Source of the DNA: Rhizobium sp.
GTDB taxonomy: Bacteria > Pseudomonadota > Alphaproteobacteria > Rhizobiales > Rhizobiaceae
Direction of reading: 5' to 3'
Assembly: GCA_028290545.1 (NCBI GenBank)
Contig: JAQGJP010000098.1
Coordinates: 1 to 50,377, forward strand
DNA length: 50,377 nucleotides
Positions 32,526 to 41,846 of the stretch are shown piece after piece. Under the pieces are notes generated by a model, which was given only the letters and a program-made list of their open reading frames with translations, searched no databases and was not told the DNA's origin. Position 1 is the first letter of the stretch. Each line of letters starts with the position of its first letter. The translations under genes were made by a program, and so were the position numbers.

Positions 32526-34874
32526 GTGCTGACGACAGCCAGTCTGTTCCTGCCGCTGGTCGGAGCCGCCCTGGCCCCGTTGCTGACGCGTCTGCTGAAA
32601 CACAATGCCGCCTGGCCGCTGTCGCTTTTCCTGCTTCTGCCGTTTCTGATTTACGCCGGCGGGCTGCAAGCCATAGCCGATAGCGGCGTCGAGAAGGGCG
32701 GCTTTGCCTGGGCGCCGAGCCTCGGGCTCGATTTCGCCTGGCGGCTCGACGGTCTGTCGCTGACATTTGCGCTGTTGATCTCCGGCATCGGCACGCTGAT
32801 CGTTCTTTACTCGGGCGGCTATCTCAAGGGGCATCCGCAGCAGGGACGCTTCTTCTCGTTCATGCTGATGTTCTCGGCCGCCATGCTGGGGGTGGTGCTG
32901 TCGGACAACCTTCTGATGCTGTTCGTCTATTGGGAACTGACCTCGATCACTTCCTTCCTGCTGATCGGTTTCGACCATGCACGGCAGGCCTCGCGCCGTG
33001 CGGCATTCCAGGCGCTGATGGTGACCGGCGGGGGAGGGCTGTTCCTGCTGGCGGGCCTGTTGATGCTCAGCCAGTTCGCCGGCGTCGCGGACATGACGGG
33101 CCTGCTTGCCAAGGGCGGTCTGGTTCGCGATCATCATCTGATGGGCGCGGCGCTGGTTCTGGTGCTGGTCGGCGCGTTCACCAAATCGGCGCAGTTTCCC
33201 TTTCATTTCTGGCTGCCGAACGCCATGGAGGCGCCAACGCCGGTGTCGGCTTTCCTGCATTCGGCTACCATGGTCAAGGCCGGCGTCTATCTGCTGATGC
33301 GGCTCTATCCGGTTTTTGGCGAGACCGCGCTCTGGCAGACGGTGCTGCCGGTTTTCGGCGGCGTGACATTGCTGGTCGGCGCCGTGCTTGCGCTGCGTCA
33401 GACCGATCTCAAGCTGATGCTGGCCTATACGACGGTCGCCTCGCTGGGGCTGCTGGTGATGCTGACCGGCATCGGCTCGCAAAAGGCGATCGAGGCGGCG
33501 GTGCTTTATCTCGTCGCGCACGCGCTGTTCAAGGGTTCGCTGTTCATGATCGCCGGCGTCATCGACCACGAGACCGGCATCCGCGACATCACCCGGCTCG
33601 GCGGCCTGCGCAATGCCATGCCGCTGACCTTCGCCGCTGCCTGCCTTGCGGCGCTGTCGATGGGCGGATTGCCGTTCTTCGCCGGTTTCATGGCCAAGGA
33701 GGAAATCTATGCGGCGCTGACGGACGGTGACGCCTGGATGTTCGTCATGCTGGCTGCGGCCATTGCCGGCAATGCGATGATGTTGGCGATCGGCTTTGCC
33801 ATTGCCCTCAAACCATTTCTCGGCGCGAACGTCGAAACGCCCAAACATGCCCATGACGGGCCGGTGCTGCTAATGGCCGGGCCTCTGCTGCTGGCGCTGG
33901 CGGGGCTGGGCGCTGCGCTGCTGGCGACGATTTTCCATAGGGCGATCACCTCGCCGATGGCTTCGGCGATTTCGGGACGTCCGGTCGATATCGGCATATC
34001 GGCGGTCCCGCATCTCAACCTGCCCTTCGCGCTTTCGCTGCTGACCATCCTGCTCGGCACCGGCATATTGATCGGCCTCGGCAAGGCACGGAATGCGATC
34101 GATCGCATGCTCATCTTCATCGGCTGGGGGCCGGATCGCGGCTTCGACCAGGCGGTCTCCGGCCTGATCCGCTGCAGCCATCGCCTCAGCCGGATATTGC
34201 AGCCCGGCCGGCTCGATATCTATCTCACCGTCACCTTCATCGTTATCGCCGCAAGCCTGCTCTGGCCGATGTTTTCCTATGATGAACTGCCGGCATTGCC
34301 CGCCTGGCCATCCGTGCAATTGCATGAGGGCGGCTTCATGCTGATCGCGGCGATCGGCCTCGTATCGGTGCTGGTCGCCCGAAGCCGGCTGACGGCGATC
34401 GTCTCGCTCGGCATCCAGGGCTTTGCGGTCGCAATCCTCTATCTGCTGTTCGGGGCACCGGACCTGTCGTTCACCCAGTTCATGGTCGAGACGCTGTCGG
34501 TGATCATCCTGGCGCTTATCATGACGCGGCTGAGGCTCGATATCGTCGATCGCCGTTCGCCGCGGCAAATCGCGATGGATGCAACGATTGCCGTCGCCTG
34601 CGGACTGGGTTTCACGCTGTTCCTGCTGCGGGCGGTGGAAGTGCCGTTCAACACCGAACTGACCACGTTCTTCAGCCAGTATTCGAAAACCGTCGCGCAC
34701 GGCGCCAATGTCGTCAACGTCATCATCGTCGATTTCCGCGGCACGGACACGCTGGGTGAAATCGCCGTCGTGGTGATCACCGGACTGGCGATCCTGGCGC
34801 TGATCCGCCTGCGGGCCGACAAACCCGGCAGCACATTCAACGATCCGGATGCCGAGGAAGGGCAGGCGGCATGA
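32526..34874 (+). CDS. mnhA: Na+(K+)/H+ antiporter subunit A (MnhA/MrpA/PhaA)
   Basis: The largest subunit of the Mrp antiporter, 782 residues from a GTG with GAGG upstream (a TTG at 32508 is an alternative start). Residues about 100-400 match the proton-translocating NuoL-type core (SFLHSATMVKAGVYLLMRL and SLGLLVMLTG, then FKGSLFMIAGV with the lysine-rich region). The C-terminal 200 residues have the MrpA-type extension, including DUF4040-like FTQFMVETLSVIILALIM. The length matches a stand-alone MrpA; rhizobial Pha1-type antiporters have A and B fused, so this is the unfused type. It overlaps mnhB by four bases. Confidence 0.95.
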   Translation: MLTTASLFLPLVGAALAPLLTRLLKHNAAWPLSLFLLLPFLIYAGGLQAIADSGVEKGGFAWAPSLGLDFAWRLDGLSLTFALLISGIGTLIVLYSGGYLKGHPQQGRFFSFMLMFSAAMLGVVLSDNLLMLFVYWELTSITSFLLIGFDHARQASRRAAFQALMVTGGGGLFLLAGLLMLSQFAGVADMTGLLAKGGLVRDHHLMGAALVLVLVGAFTKSAQFPFHFWLPNAMEAPTPVSAFLHSATMVKAGVYLLMRLYPVFGETALWQTVLPVFGGVTLLVGAVLALRQTDLKLMLAYTTVASLGLLVMLTGIGSQKAIEAAVLYLVAHALFKGSLFMIAGVIDHETGIRDITRLGGLRNAMPLTFAAACLAALSMGGLPFFAGFMAKEEIYAALTDGDAWMFVMLAAAIAGNAMMLAIGFAIALKPFLGANVETPKHAHDGPVLLMAGPLLLALAGLGAALLATIFHRAITSPMASAISGRPVDIGISAVPHLNLPFALSLLTILLGTGILIGLGKARNAIDRMLIFIGWGPDRGFDQAVSGLIRCSHRLSRILQPGRLDIYLTVTFIVIAASLLWPMFSYDELPALPAWPSVQLHEGGFMLIAAIGLVSVLVARSRLTAIVSLGIQGFAVAILYLLFGAPDLSFTQFMVETLSVIILALIMTRLRLDIVDRRSPRQIAMDATIAVACGLGFTLFLLRAVEVPFNTELTTFFSQYSKTVAHGANVVNVIIVDFRGTDTLGEIAVVVITGLAILALIRLRADKPGSTFNDPDAEEGQAA

Positions 34875-35278
34875 ATTCCCTTATCCTGCGCACCATGGCG
34901 CCGGTGCTGACCGGGCTGATGCTGCTGTTCTCGCTGTTCATAACGCTGCGCGGCCACAATGCGCCCGGCGGCGGCTTCATCGGCGGGCTGCTGGCGGCCT
35001 CCGGGCTGGCGCTCTATGCGCTGGCTTTCGGGGTCGAAGCGACACGGCGTATCCTCAGGCTGCATCCGATGACGATCGCCGGCATCGGCCTCATCCTGTC
35101 TGCGGCTTCGGGTCTGGTGTCGATACCCTATGGAGTCCCCTATATGACCGGCATCTGGTTCCATGTCGCCGGCCTCGATCTCGCCACCGTGATCTCCTTC
35201 GATATCGGCGTCTATATGGTCGTACTCGGAGCGTTTTCGAGCATATTGCTGGCGCTCGAGGAAAGGCAAGGCGACTGA
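34871..35278 (+). CDS. mnhB: Na+(K+)/H+ antiporter subunit B (MnhB/MrpB)
   Basis: A 135-residue membrane protein with four helices. It starts MNSLILRTMAPVLTGLMLLFS and contains RGHNAPGGGFIGGLLAASG, the signature of MrpB, and later ISFDIGVYMVVLGAF. The ATGA overlap with mnhA couples translation. It is a separate gene here, not fused to subunit A. It is part of the seven-subunit complex and does not transport alone. Confidence 0.95.
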   Translation: MNSLILRTMAPVLTGLMLLFSLFITLRGHNAPGGGFIGGLLAASGLALYALAFGVEATRRILRLHPMTIAGIGLILSAASGLVSIPYGVPYMTGIWFHVAGLDLATVISFDIGVYMVVLGAFSSILLALEERQGD

Positions 35279-35652
35279 TGGAAGTGCCCTTCGCCATCCT
35301 TTCCGGCCTGTTCTTTGCGGCAAGCGTCTACCTCATGCTGTCGCGAAACATCATCCGCATCATGCTGGGCGTGGCACTGCTCGGCAATGCCGTCAATCTG
35401 CTGCTGTTCACCGCAGGCCGGATCACCCGCGAGATCCCGCCGGTCATCGTCGGCGGCGATGTCCTGCCGGCGAGTGCCGCCAATCCGCTGCCGCAGGCGC
35501 TGATCCTGACGGCGATCGTCATTTCCTTCTCGTTCTTCGCCTTCCTGATGGTGCTCGCCTATCGCGCTCGCCAGGCGCTCGGGACGGACGATACCGACGC
35601 CATGCGCGTGGCAGAGCCGGTGGGCGAACCGATGCCGCCGGTGGAGTATTGA
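35278..35652 (+). CDS. mnhC: Na+(K+)/H+ antiporter subunit C (MnhC/MrpC, NuoK-like)
   Basis: A 124-residue NuoK-like protein with three helices. It starts MEVPFAILSGLFFAASVYLM and carries RIMLGVALLGNAVNLLLF and LPQALILTAIVISFSFFAF, matching the MrpC/NuoK consensus. The start overlaps the mnhB stop (TGATG). The hydrophilic C-terminus (residues about 100-124) is longer than in Bacillus MrpC. It is followed by 67 bp before mnhD. Confidence 0.95.
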   Translation: MEVPFAILSGLFFAASVYLMLSRNIIRIMLGVALLGNAVNLLLFTAGRITREIPPVIVGGDVLPASAANPLPQALILTAIVISFSFFAFLMVLAYRARQALGTDDTDAMRVAEPVGEPMPPVEY

Positions 35653-35719
35653 TGGTGGCTCTTCACCCTTGGATACCCCGTGAACACCCTCGGCCCAATG
35701 AAAATCCGGACGGGTCACC

Positions 35720-37261
35720 ATGACCTCAACCGATATCGATCTCGCCAAAATCTTTGTCCCTGCCATCGCCGCCTCATCCTGGCTGGCGATCCTGCCTGTC
35801 GTGCTGATGATCATATCAGGTGCGCTGCTTGCCACGATCCGCCGGAGGCTCGACCTGCACGCGCCGATCGCCATCTCCGCGTTGGTCGCACTGGCGATCC
35901 TCGATGCCGTCCTGCTCTTTCGGGTCGCGATGGATGGTCCGCTGACCATGGTGATGGGCCGCTGGCTGCCGCCGTTCGGCATTGCCTTCACCGTCGACGT
36001 CGCGGGCGCGCTGTTGTCCTTTACGGCGGCGCTGGTTGCTTTGGCCGCCGGCATCCATGCGCTTGCCGACATCGACACCAATCACCGGCGCTACGGCTTC
36101 TATCCGTTTCTGATGTTCCTGATGGCCGGCGTCAGCGGCGCCTTCCTCACCGGTGATATCTTCAACCTCTATGTCTGGTTCGAGGTGCTGCTGATTTCGT
36201 CCTTCGGCCTGCTGGTGCTGGGCGGCGAACGCTCACAGATCGACGGGGCCACCAAATATGGCCTGCTCAATCTCGTCGGCACGACCTTGTTCCTGATCGC
36301 CACCGGCTATCTCTATGCGATCTTCGGCACGCTCAACATGGCGGACATCGCATCCAAGGTGGCGAGGGCCGACGGGAACCTGCCGCTGATGACGCTGGCG
36401 ACGCTCTATCTCACGGCCTTCGGCATCAAGGCGGCGGCCTTTCCGGTGAATTTCTGGCTGCCTGCCTCCTATCACACGCCGAGGATCACGGTCGCCGCGC
36501 TGTTTGCAGCCCTGCTCACCAAGGTTGGCGTCTATGCGATGTTCCGCGTTCTGGTCATGCTGATGCCGGGTGAGGGGGAAACGCTGCGGCCGCTGGTTTC
36601 GCTGATTGCGATCCTCGGCATGATCCTCGGGGCGGTTGGCGCGATCGCCTCCTCGGACATCCGCAAGGTATTGGGCCATTGGGTGATCGCCGGCGTTGGC
36701 GTCATGCTGGCGGGCCTGGCACTCGGGGGGCCGCAGGCGCTCGGAGGGTCGGTGTTCTACATGCTGCATTCGATGGTGGTGATGGCCGGGCTCTATTTCA
36801 CCGCCGGGCTGATCGCGAAAAAGACGGGCAGCTTCAATATTGCCGAACTCGGCGGCCTCTATCAAAGCACGCCGTTGTTATCCGGGCTGGCGCTGATGCT
36901 GCTGCTTTCGGTTTCCGGCCTGCCGCCTTTCTCCGGCTTCTGGCCGAAGGCAATGCTGGTGCGCGCCGCCCTGGATCGCGAAAGCTGGTGGGTGGCGGCG
37001 GCGATCCTCATGTCGGGCTTGCTGATCACTTTTGCAGCAGGCCGAATCTTCCTACTGGGAATCTGGCGGCCGATGCCCGGAGTCGAGGGTAAGTCGGAAG
37101 CTACGCTCTCTCAGATTGCAATCGTCAGCTGCCTGGCTGCCGCGAGCCTTCTCGCCGGGTTGTGGCCGGAGCCGATCGCCCGGGTTGCAACGAATGCCGC
37201 CTATGGCCTGATGGATCCCGAGACCTACATCCGCTCGGTGTTTGCGGAGCCGTACCCATGA
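35720..37261 (+). CDS. mnhD: Na+(K+)/H+ antiporter subunit D (MnhD/MrpD, NuoN-like)
   Basis: A 513-residue proton-conducting subunit homologous to NuoN/NuoM. It has about 13-14 helices and motifs such as [36 protein letters not shown] and [18 protein letters not shown]. The acidic and basic residues expected to be in the ion path (WFEV and the FGIKAA lysine) are present. It is separated from mnhC by 67 bp, the only non-overlapping junction in the operon. It probably forms the pump core with subunit A. Confidence 0.96.
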   Translation: MTSTDIDLAKIFVPAIAASSWLAILPVVLMIISGALLATIRRRLDLHAPIAISALVALAILDAVLLFRVAMDGPLTMVMGRWLPPFGIAFTVDVAGALLSFTAALVALAAGIHALADIDTNHRRYGFYPFLMFLMAGVSGAFLTGDIFNLYVWFEVLLISSFGLLVLGGERSQIDGATKYGLLNLVGTTLFLIATGYLYAIFGTLNMADIASKVARADGNLPLMTLATLYLTAFGIKAAAFPVNFWLPASYHTPRITVAALFAALLTKVGVYAMFRVLVMLMPGEGETLRPLVSLIAILGMILGAVGAIASSDIRKVLGHWVIAGVGVMLAGLALGGPQALGGSVFYMLHSMVVMAGLYFTAGLIAKKTGSFNIAELGGLYQSTPLLSGLALMLLLSVSGLPPFSGFWPKAMLVRAALDRESWWVAAAILMSGLLITFAAGRIFLLGIWRPMPGVEGKSEATLSQIAIVSCLAAASLLAGLWPEPIARVATNAAYGLMDPETYIRSVFAEPYP

Positions 37262-37593
37262 ACATCGTTCGCCGCGCTTTCCGGATATCGAAACTCTTCG
37301 TCGTCTTCCTCAGGGAATTCACGCTGTCGGTCCTGCGTGTCGCCCGCCTGGTGCTCGCGCCGCGCATCGACATCCAGCCCGGCATTTTCGTCTTTCCGCT
37401 GGCGCTGACGCGCGATTTCGAAATCACCCTGCTTGCCAATCTGATCACGCTCACACCCGGAACGCTGACGGTCGACGTCAGCGAGGACCGCAAGTCCCTG
37501 CTCGTGCATGCGATCGATTGCCCCGACCCCGATGTCGCCCGCAGGGATATCGCCGATGGCTTCGAGCGCCTGATCCGGGAGGCTTTTCAATGA
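37258..37593 (+). CDS. mnhE: Na+(K+)/H+ antiporter subunit E (MnhE/MrpE)
   Basis: A 111-residue subunit. The N-terminal hydrophobic stretch and the later [20 protein letters not shown] match the MrpE consensus. The start is an ATG overlapping the mnhD stop (ATGA). It is weaker in hydrophobicity than other subunits and largely cytoplasmic in its C-terminal half, as in the family. It is needed for assembly and transport. Confidence 0.95.
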   Translation: MNIVRRAFRISKLFVVFLREFTLSVLRVARLVLAPRIDIQPGIFVFPLALTRDFEITLLANLITLTPGTLTVDVSEDRKSLLVHAIDCPDPDVARRDIADGFERLIREAFQ

Positions 37594-37919
37594 GTTCGGA
37601 ATTTGTTCTCAGCGTCGCGATCTATGCTGCCCTGGGTCTTCTCATGCTGGCCATGGTGCTGACATCGCTGCGCGTCATCAAGGGGCCGACCCTGGCAGAC
37701 CGGGTACTGGCGCTCGATCAACTTGTGGTAATCGCCATTGGATTCATTGCCGTGATCGCGATCAAAACCGGTTACGCGCTTTTTGTCGATATCGCGCTGG
37801 CACTGGGCCTGGTCGGATTTCTCGCGACAGCAGCCTTCGCGCGCTATATCTACTTTGCCGGCAAAGCCGCTGTCGAAGAGAGCCATTCTGCGGGTGAAAG
37901 TGGAGGAGAGCAGAATTGA
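37590..37919 (+). CDS. mnhF: Na+(K+)/H+ antiporter subunit F (MnhF/MrpF)
   Basis: A 109-residue membrane subunit with three helices, including [20 protein letters not shown], the diagnostic MrpF block, and [20 protein letters not shown]. The ATG overlaps the mnhE stop. Bile-salt efflux and sodium resistance have been reported for the family. The C-terminal 20 residues are polar. Confidence 0.95.
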   Translation: MSSEFVLSVAIYAALGLLMLAMVLTSLRVIKGPTLADRVLALDQLVVIAIGFIAVIAIKTGYALFVDIALALGLVGFLATAAFARYIYFAGKAAVEESHSAGESGGEQN

Positions 37920-38236
37920 GCAATGTCATTTCTCTGGTGACAGCCCTGCTGATCGTCATGGGTGCGCTGATTTCTCTGATCTCTGCGATCGGAATCTTGA
38001 GATTTCCCGACCTGTTCACGCGAATGCACGCCGCATCCAAGGCTGGTTTCGCCGGATCAGGGCTCTCCCTGGTTGCAGTCGCCGTGCATTCAGGTGAAGT
38101 CGCAATTTGGATAAAATGCTTGGCGGCGGTTGTATTTTTTGCCCTGACTGCGCCGCTTTCGGCGCATCTCCTGGCCAAGGCGGCCCTCCGCAGCGGGGCG
38201 AAATCCCGTCATTTCGATCGGCAGAAGCGAATATGA
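37916..38236 (+). CDS. mnhG: Na+(K+)/H+ antiporter subunit G (MnhG/MrpG)
   Basis: The last subunit of the operon, 106 residues. It uses TTG overlapping the mnhF stop (TTGA). It contains the MrpG signature [19 protein letters not shown] and a second block [17 protein letters not shown]. It has three helices. No clear terminator follows; the next gene is mucR after a 542-bp leader. Confidence 0.94.
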   Translation: MSNVISLVTALLIVMGALISLISAIGILRFPDLFTRMHAASKAGFAGSGLSLVAVAVHSGEVAIWIKCLAAVVFFALTAPLSAHLLAKAALRSGAKSRHFDRQKRI

Positions 38237-38778
38237 CAATTCTGTTGGTGTGTGTATTTACCCATGCTTGCCTGAGTTGTCAGAGCAACGACTTGGCGTT
38301 GGAAGCAGAAAACCCCTAAAAATCTGGGGGTATTTCCGCATCTACTGGTATAAGGGGCGGCCGAGCGGCATGAATTCTGTCTCGCTCATCAATATTTTGT
38401 TAACGGCGTTGCTGGAGTCCGACCTGATTAGCTCGCGGATAAATTCTGTTGCTGTGAAAAGATCGAAAAAATATATTGGACAATGATCGGAAAAGTGTTA
38501 ATTCCAACCAAGTAGAGCCTTAATGTTGATTCATTTTTGGACTGTATACAAGAATCGGCCTTTGCCTGTCCTGCGAAATTGGTAGGTCAGAAAAGCGTAA
38601 GAGAGTATGCATGCTCCAAAAACGTCATGTTATATGCCGGGAAGATCGCTGATGTGGAGCTAGGGGTAGTCTCGCGGCAGTGCTTGAAGTCTTTCCTGCA
38701 GTCGGCTTTGCGGTGTGATCGCTTCGATACCGGGTTACCTGGTCGAAGCAGGGCAAGTTGATCATTCAGGAGAAGAAA
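38237..38778 (+). promoter_or_regulatory. Long AT-rich leader/regulatory region of mucR
   Basis: There are 542 bp without a convincing gene. The stretch 38380-38540 is clearly AT-richer than the flanks, including AAAAAATATATTGGACAATG. Long upstream regions of this kind are known for rosR in Rhizobium leguminosarum, where several factors bind. No precise binding site is assigned. Frames of 74-78 codons within it show no domain. Confidence 0.55.
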
Positions 38779-39210
38779 ATGAACGATACCATCGCCACAG
38801 GCAACAAGGAGCTACTTGTTGAATTGACGGCTGAGATCGTTGCCGCCTATGTCGGCAACCATGTCGTGCCGGCCAATGACTTGGCTTCACTTATCTCGGA
38901 TGTGCATTCAGCGCTATCCAATACTTCCAACCAGGAGGCACCGGTTCCGGTTGTCGAAAAGCCGAAGCCGCCAGTCCCGGTCAAGAAATCGGTGCACAAC
39001 GACTATATCATCTGCCTCGAAGACGGCATGAAGTTCAAGTCGTTGAAGCGCCATCTCATGACTCATTACGGCATGACTCCGGAAGAATACCGCGAGAAAT
39101 GGGAACTGCCTGCAGATTACCCAATGGTTGCGCCTGCCTATGCTGAAGCGCGTTCGCGCCTCGCCAAGGAAATGGGCCTCGGCCAGGGCCGCAAGAAGCG
39201 CGCGGCCTGA
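38779..39210 (+). CDS. mucR: MucR/Ros-family zinc-finger transcriptional regulator
   Basis: A 143-residue regulator of the Ros/MucR/RosR family, which represses or activates exopolysaccharide, motility and virulence genes and acts as an H-NS-like silencer at AT-rich DNA. The N-terminal 50 residues are the oligomerisation part ([17 protein letters not shown] and [14 protein letters not shown]). The finger region is [20 protein letters not shown] and [15 protein letters not shown]. In Ros the zinc ligands are Cys-x2-Cys and His-x4-His; here the second ligand is Asp (CLED). The tail is basic (GQGRKKRAA). The ATG follows AGGAGAAG. Confidence 0.95.
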   Translation: MNDTIATGNKELLVELTAEIVAAYVGNHVVPANDLASLISDVHSALSNTSNQEAPVPVVEKPKPPVPVKKSVHNDYIICLEDGMKFKSLKRHLMTHYGMTPEEYREKWELPADYPMVAPAYAEARSRLAKEMGLGQGRKKRAA

Positions 39211-39411
39211 TCCATCTTCGATATTACACAGTGGGGCAGCCGGCGGCTGCCTTTCTTTTTGTTCAGCTAGAGGAAAAAATTCCTAGTTTGAATCAGCGCC
39301 TTAACGGGTGACTTGGTTATCTCAACAAGAGATTGCAACAAAACACTTTTCAAAAGCATGCGCCTGGGATAGATATAGGAATATAAACCTATGCTATTGA
39401 GGAGCCGATTG

Positions 39412-39930
39412 ATGATGAAGTCTACATCCATTTTGCCCCCCGTTGAAGCGCCCGCCGGCATTGACGCGGTGATTACCGAGGCCATCCGCAATCGGCTCGC
39501 CGCCCGCGCCCTGCCGTGGCAGGGGCAGGCGCCGGTCGAGTTGCCGCCGCCTGCCAATGTCGGCAAGATCCGGTGCAAGGCCGGGTTGCCGGGGCGTCGT
39601 CGCGCGCTTGCCATCCGTTCTGTCTGTGGCGTCGTACGGATGATCTCCGGCGAAATGGTGTTCCTCACTGGCGGTCGCGTGCCGACAGGCCGCAATCGCC
39701 GCTTCGCCATGAGCCATATCCAGCAGATTGCCATGTATGTCTGCCATGTCGTGTTGCAACTGACGATGACCGATATCGCCGCCGCCTTCGGCAAGGACCG
39801 GACGACGGTCGGGCACGCCTGCGCGCGCGTCGAGGACCGGCGCGACGACGGCGCCTATGATGCGCTGATCAGCGCGGTCGAACGCATCGTCAACAGCATT
39901 TTCGGCCCGACCGGCACGGCGCGGTCGTAA
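39412..39930 (+). CDS. DnaA C-terminal-like helix-turn-helix protein
   Basis: A 172-residue protein whose second half (about 100-160) matches the origin-binding domain IV of DnaA: HIQQIAMYVCHVVLQLTMTD and IAAAFGKDRTTVGHACARVE. In true DnaA this helix-turn-helix reads DHTTVLHA; here RTTVGHA. There is no AAA+ domain. The N-terminal 60 residues are Pro/Ala-rich and of unknown fold. ATGATG at 39412/39415 follows GAGGAG. It is 22 bp upstream of the DUF6456 gene and likely co-transcribed. It could bind DnaA-box-like DNA or act as a regulator. Confidence 0.85.
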   Translation: MMKSTSILPPVEAPAGIDAVITEAIRNRLAARALPWQGQAPVELPPPANVGKIRCKAGLPGRRRALAIRSVCGVVRMISGEMVFLTGGRVPTGRNRRFAMSHIQQIAMYVCHVVLQLTMTDIAAAFGKDRTTVGHACARVEDRRDDGAYDALISAVERIVNSIFGPTGTARS

Positions 39931-39952
39931 TCCCGGCCGAAAGGAGGACATC

Positions 39953-40747
39953 ATGAAAGACATCGTTCGCATGCTGCGTTTTCTCGGCAATTCCGGCTGC
40001 CGCATTACCGTCTCGCCGGAGGCCGGCAGAGAGAGTGCCTGCCGGCTGTCGCACCCCGGGGGCGGCGCGCAGTCCTTTGGCCTGGATATCGTCGAGGCGG
40101 CGGCGTCGCGCGGCCTGGTGTTGCGGCGCGATGGCAAGCTGTATGGAACGATGGAGGCGCGCGCCTTCATCCGCCGCTATCTTGCGGCGCGCGAAGAGGC
40201 CTTTCTCGACCAGCATCGGATGATCGAGATTGCCGAGATTGTCGAGGCCGATGGCGTCACCCATGTTCGCGTCAATGCTGCCGAATCGCCATTGGGCCTG
40301 CTGTCTCGGCTGAAGGACAAGGCGGGCAAGCCGTGGTTTCCGGGCAATGCGCTTTCGGCCGGCGAGCGGCTGGCGCGCGATTTCCAGTTTGCATCGCTGC
40401 AGCCGCGCATCACGCCGTCCTATGAGCCGCGGATCGGAAGCCCCAGGGGTTCGACGCCCGGCGCCGGCGTGGAGATGAAGGATAGCGTCGTTGCCGCCCG
40501 TCTCAGAGTGTCAGGTGCAGTCGAGGCGATGGGTCCGGAACTCTCGGGCGTGGCGCTCGATATCTGTTGTTTCGAGAAGGGGCTGGAGATCGTGGAACGG
40601 GAGCGCCAGTGGCCGGCGCGTTCCGCCAAACTCATGCTGAAAACCGCGCTGCTGCAGCTCCACCGGCATTATCACCCCGCGCCGCGTCCGACGCGCCGCA
40701 GCCACGCCTGGGGCGACGAGGGGTTCAGACCGGAAATGGTGGTGTGA
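39953..40747 (+). CDS. DUF6456-type protein
   Basis: A 264-residue protein. The segment ESPLGLLSRLKDKAGKPWFP followed by LSAGERLARDFQFASLQPRI is the characteristic start of the DUF6456 family found across alphaproteobacteria. The N-terminal 90 residues are less conserved, and a helical C-terminal part (RSAKLMLKTALLQLHRHYHP) is typical. Function is unknown; AAGGAGG lies before the ATG. Its pairing with a DnaA-like DNA-binding protein suggests a DNA-related role, but this is inference from context. Confidence 0.85.
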   Translation: MKDIVRMLRFLGNSGCRITVSPEAGRESACRLSHPGGGAQSFGLDIVEAAASRGLVLRRDGKLYGTMEARAFIRRYLAAREEAFLDQHRMIEIAEIVEADGVTHVRVNAAESPLGLLSRLKDKAGKPWFPGNALSAGERLARDFQFASLQPRITPSYEPRIGSPRGSTPGAGVEMKDSVVAARLRVSGAVEAMGPELSGVALDICCFEKGLEIVERERQWPARSAKLMLKTALLQLHRHYHPAPRPTRRSHAWGDEGFRPEMVV

Positions 40748-40866
40748 ACGTTTGCTTTGCCTGCATTCTTAAGCGCCGTTAAAATGCATTGTGACACGCT
40801 GAACGCGGATCAGAGCCGAGCGTATCGCAACTCCGGCGCACCGTATTTACAGCGGGCGGACTTTCG

Positions 40867-41286
40867 TTAGGCGGCAACCCTCGAAGCCGCTTCCGCCTGG
40901 ATGCGGTTGACCATCGAACGCAAGCCGTTCGCCCGCTGGGCTGACAAATGCTCGATCATCCCGATGCTGCGGAAGACGCCGAGCGCGTCGAGCTTGACGA
41001 TTTCCGAGGCGCGTTTTCCCGAATAGATGGCGAGCACGATGGCGACCAGCCCGCGGACGATATGGGCATCGCTGTCGCCGCGCAGATTGAGCACCGGATC
41101 GGGGCTACCGTCGGGCTGGGTCACCAGCCACACCTGGCTGGCGCAGCCGCGCACCTTGTTGTCGGCGGTCTTGTCGCTCTCGGGCAGGTCGGGCAGCGCC
41201 TTGCCCAGCTCGATCACATAGCGGTAGCGGTCCTCCCACTCTTCGAGATATTCGAAATCCTCAAGGATCTGGTTGATCGATGCCAT
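40867..41286 (-). CDS. sufE: Cysteine desulfuration protein SufE
   Basis: A 139-residue SufE. It accepts persulfide sulfur from SufS for iron-sulfur cluster assembly. The catalytic Cys is in KVRGCASQVWL (Cys48), which corresponds to Cys51 of E. coli SufE. Other conserved blocks are YRYVIELGKALPDLP and DSDAHIVRGLVAIVLAIYSG. The protein is convergent with the DUF6456 gene and has no suf genes around it, which fits rhizobia where sufE is separate from the suf operon. Confidence 0.96.
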   Translation of the reverse strand: MASINQILEDFEYLEEWEDRYRYVIELGKALPDLPESDKTADNKVRGCASQVWLVTQPDGSPDPVLNLRGDSDAHIVRGLVAIVLAIYSGKRASEIVKLDALGVFRSIGMIEHLSAQRANGLRSMVNRIQAEAASRVAA

Positions 41287-41447
41287 GGAGCGGTCCTTTT
41301 GTCGTTAACCGGCATATATGTGCAATGCGGCCGATTTGGAAGCATCGTCCACAAAAAGAACCGCCGCGAAGCAGGCTTCGCGGCGTGTCAAAAACTGACG
41401 AGGCAAGGGCAGGGCAGTCCAGGCATAAATCGTAGAACTCTATCCGC

Positions 41448-41846
41448 TCAGATATTCTTCGGGCGCGGTAGCGGTATGGGAATTCGGCTGATCGTATCGG
41501 TCAGAGCCGCGTCATTGGATGTGATGGTGCCCGTCAGCACCGTGTCGGCGGCTTTGGTTTGCGTTTCATCGGCAAATTGCGTGTCGAGATAGCCGTAGGC
41601 GACGCGGGCGCCTTTGCGGGCCCGGCTGCCGAGCGCCGTGAAAGTCTCCGCACCCTTGACGCAGACATCGGGCTTTTCGCTGCAGAGCGATCCCACATAG
41701 GAGATGGCTCCGGCGGCAGCGCCCAATGCATCAGTCAATTCCACGCCTTTTTCGTCCTTCAGCCGTGTCGTCGCCTCATCATCGAAGATCGGCAACATCA
41801 CAAGCACCATTGAAAACCAGAATGCAGTGCGGATCAGAAACCACAT
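41448..41846 (-). CDS. DUF5330-type small membrane protein
   Basis: A 132-residue protein with an N-terminal hydrophobic helix MWFLIRTAFWFSMVLVMLPIF and a soluble remainder (SYVGSLCSEKPDVC, KGARVAYGYLDTQF). The conserved Cys pair and the early helix fit DUF5330, a family restricted to rhizobia and relatives. AAAAGGA precedes the ATG at 41846; a longer frame begins at 41966 without a site. The function is unknown, though the single helix and likely periplasmic Cys pair suggest an envelope location. Confidence 0.85.
   Translation of the reverse strand: MWFLIRTAFWFSMVLVMLPIFDDEATTRLKDEKGVELTDALGAAAGAISYVGSLCSEKPDVCVKGAETFTALGSRARKGARVAYGYLDTQFADETQTKAADTVLTGTITSNDAALTDTISRIPIPLPRPKNI

Noticed and set aside
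32250..33854. 534-codon minus-strand frame opposite mnhA
   Set aside because: It is Gln/Arg/His-rich low-complexity sequence typical of the antisense of a GC-rich membrane gene.
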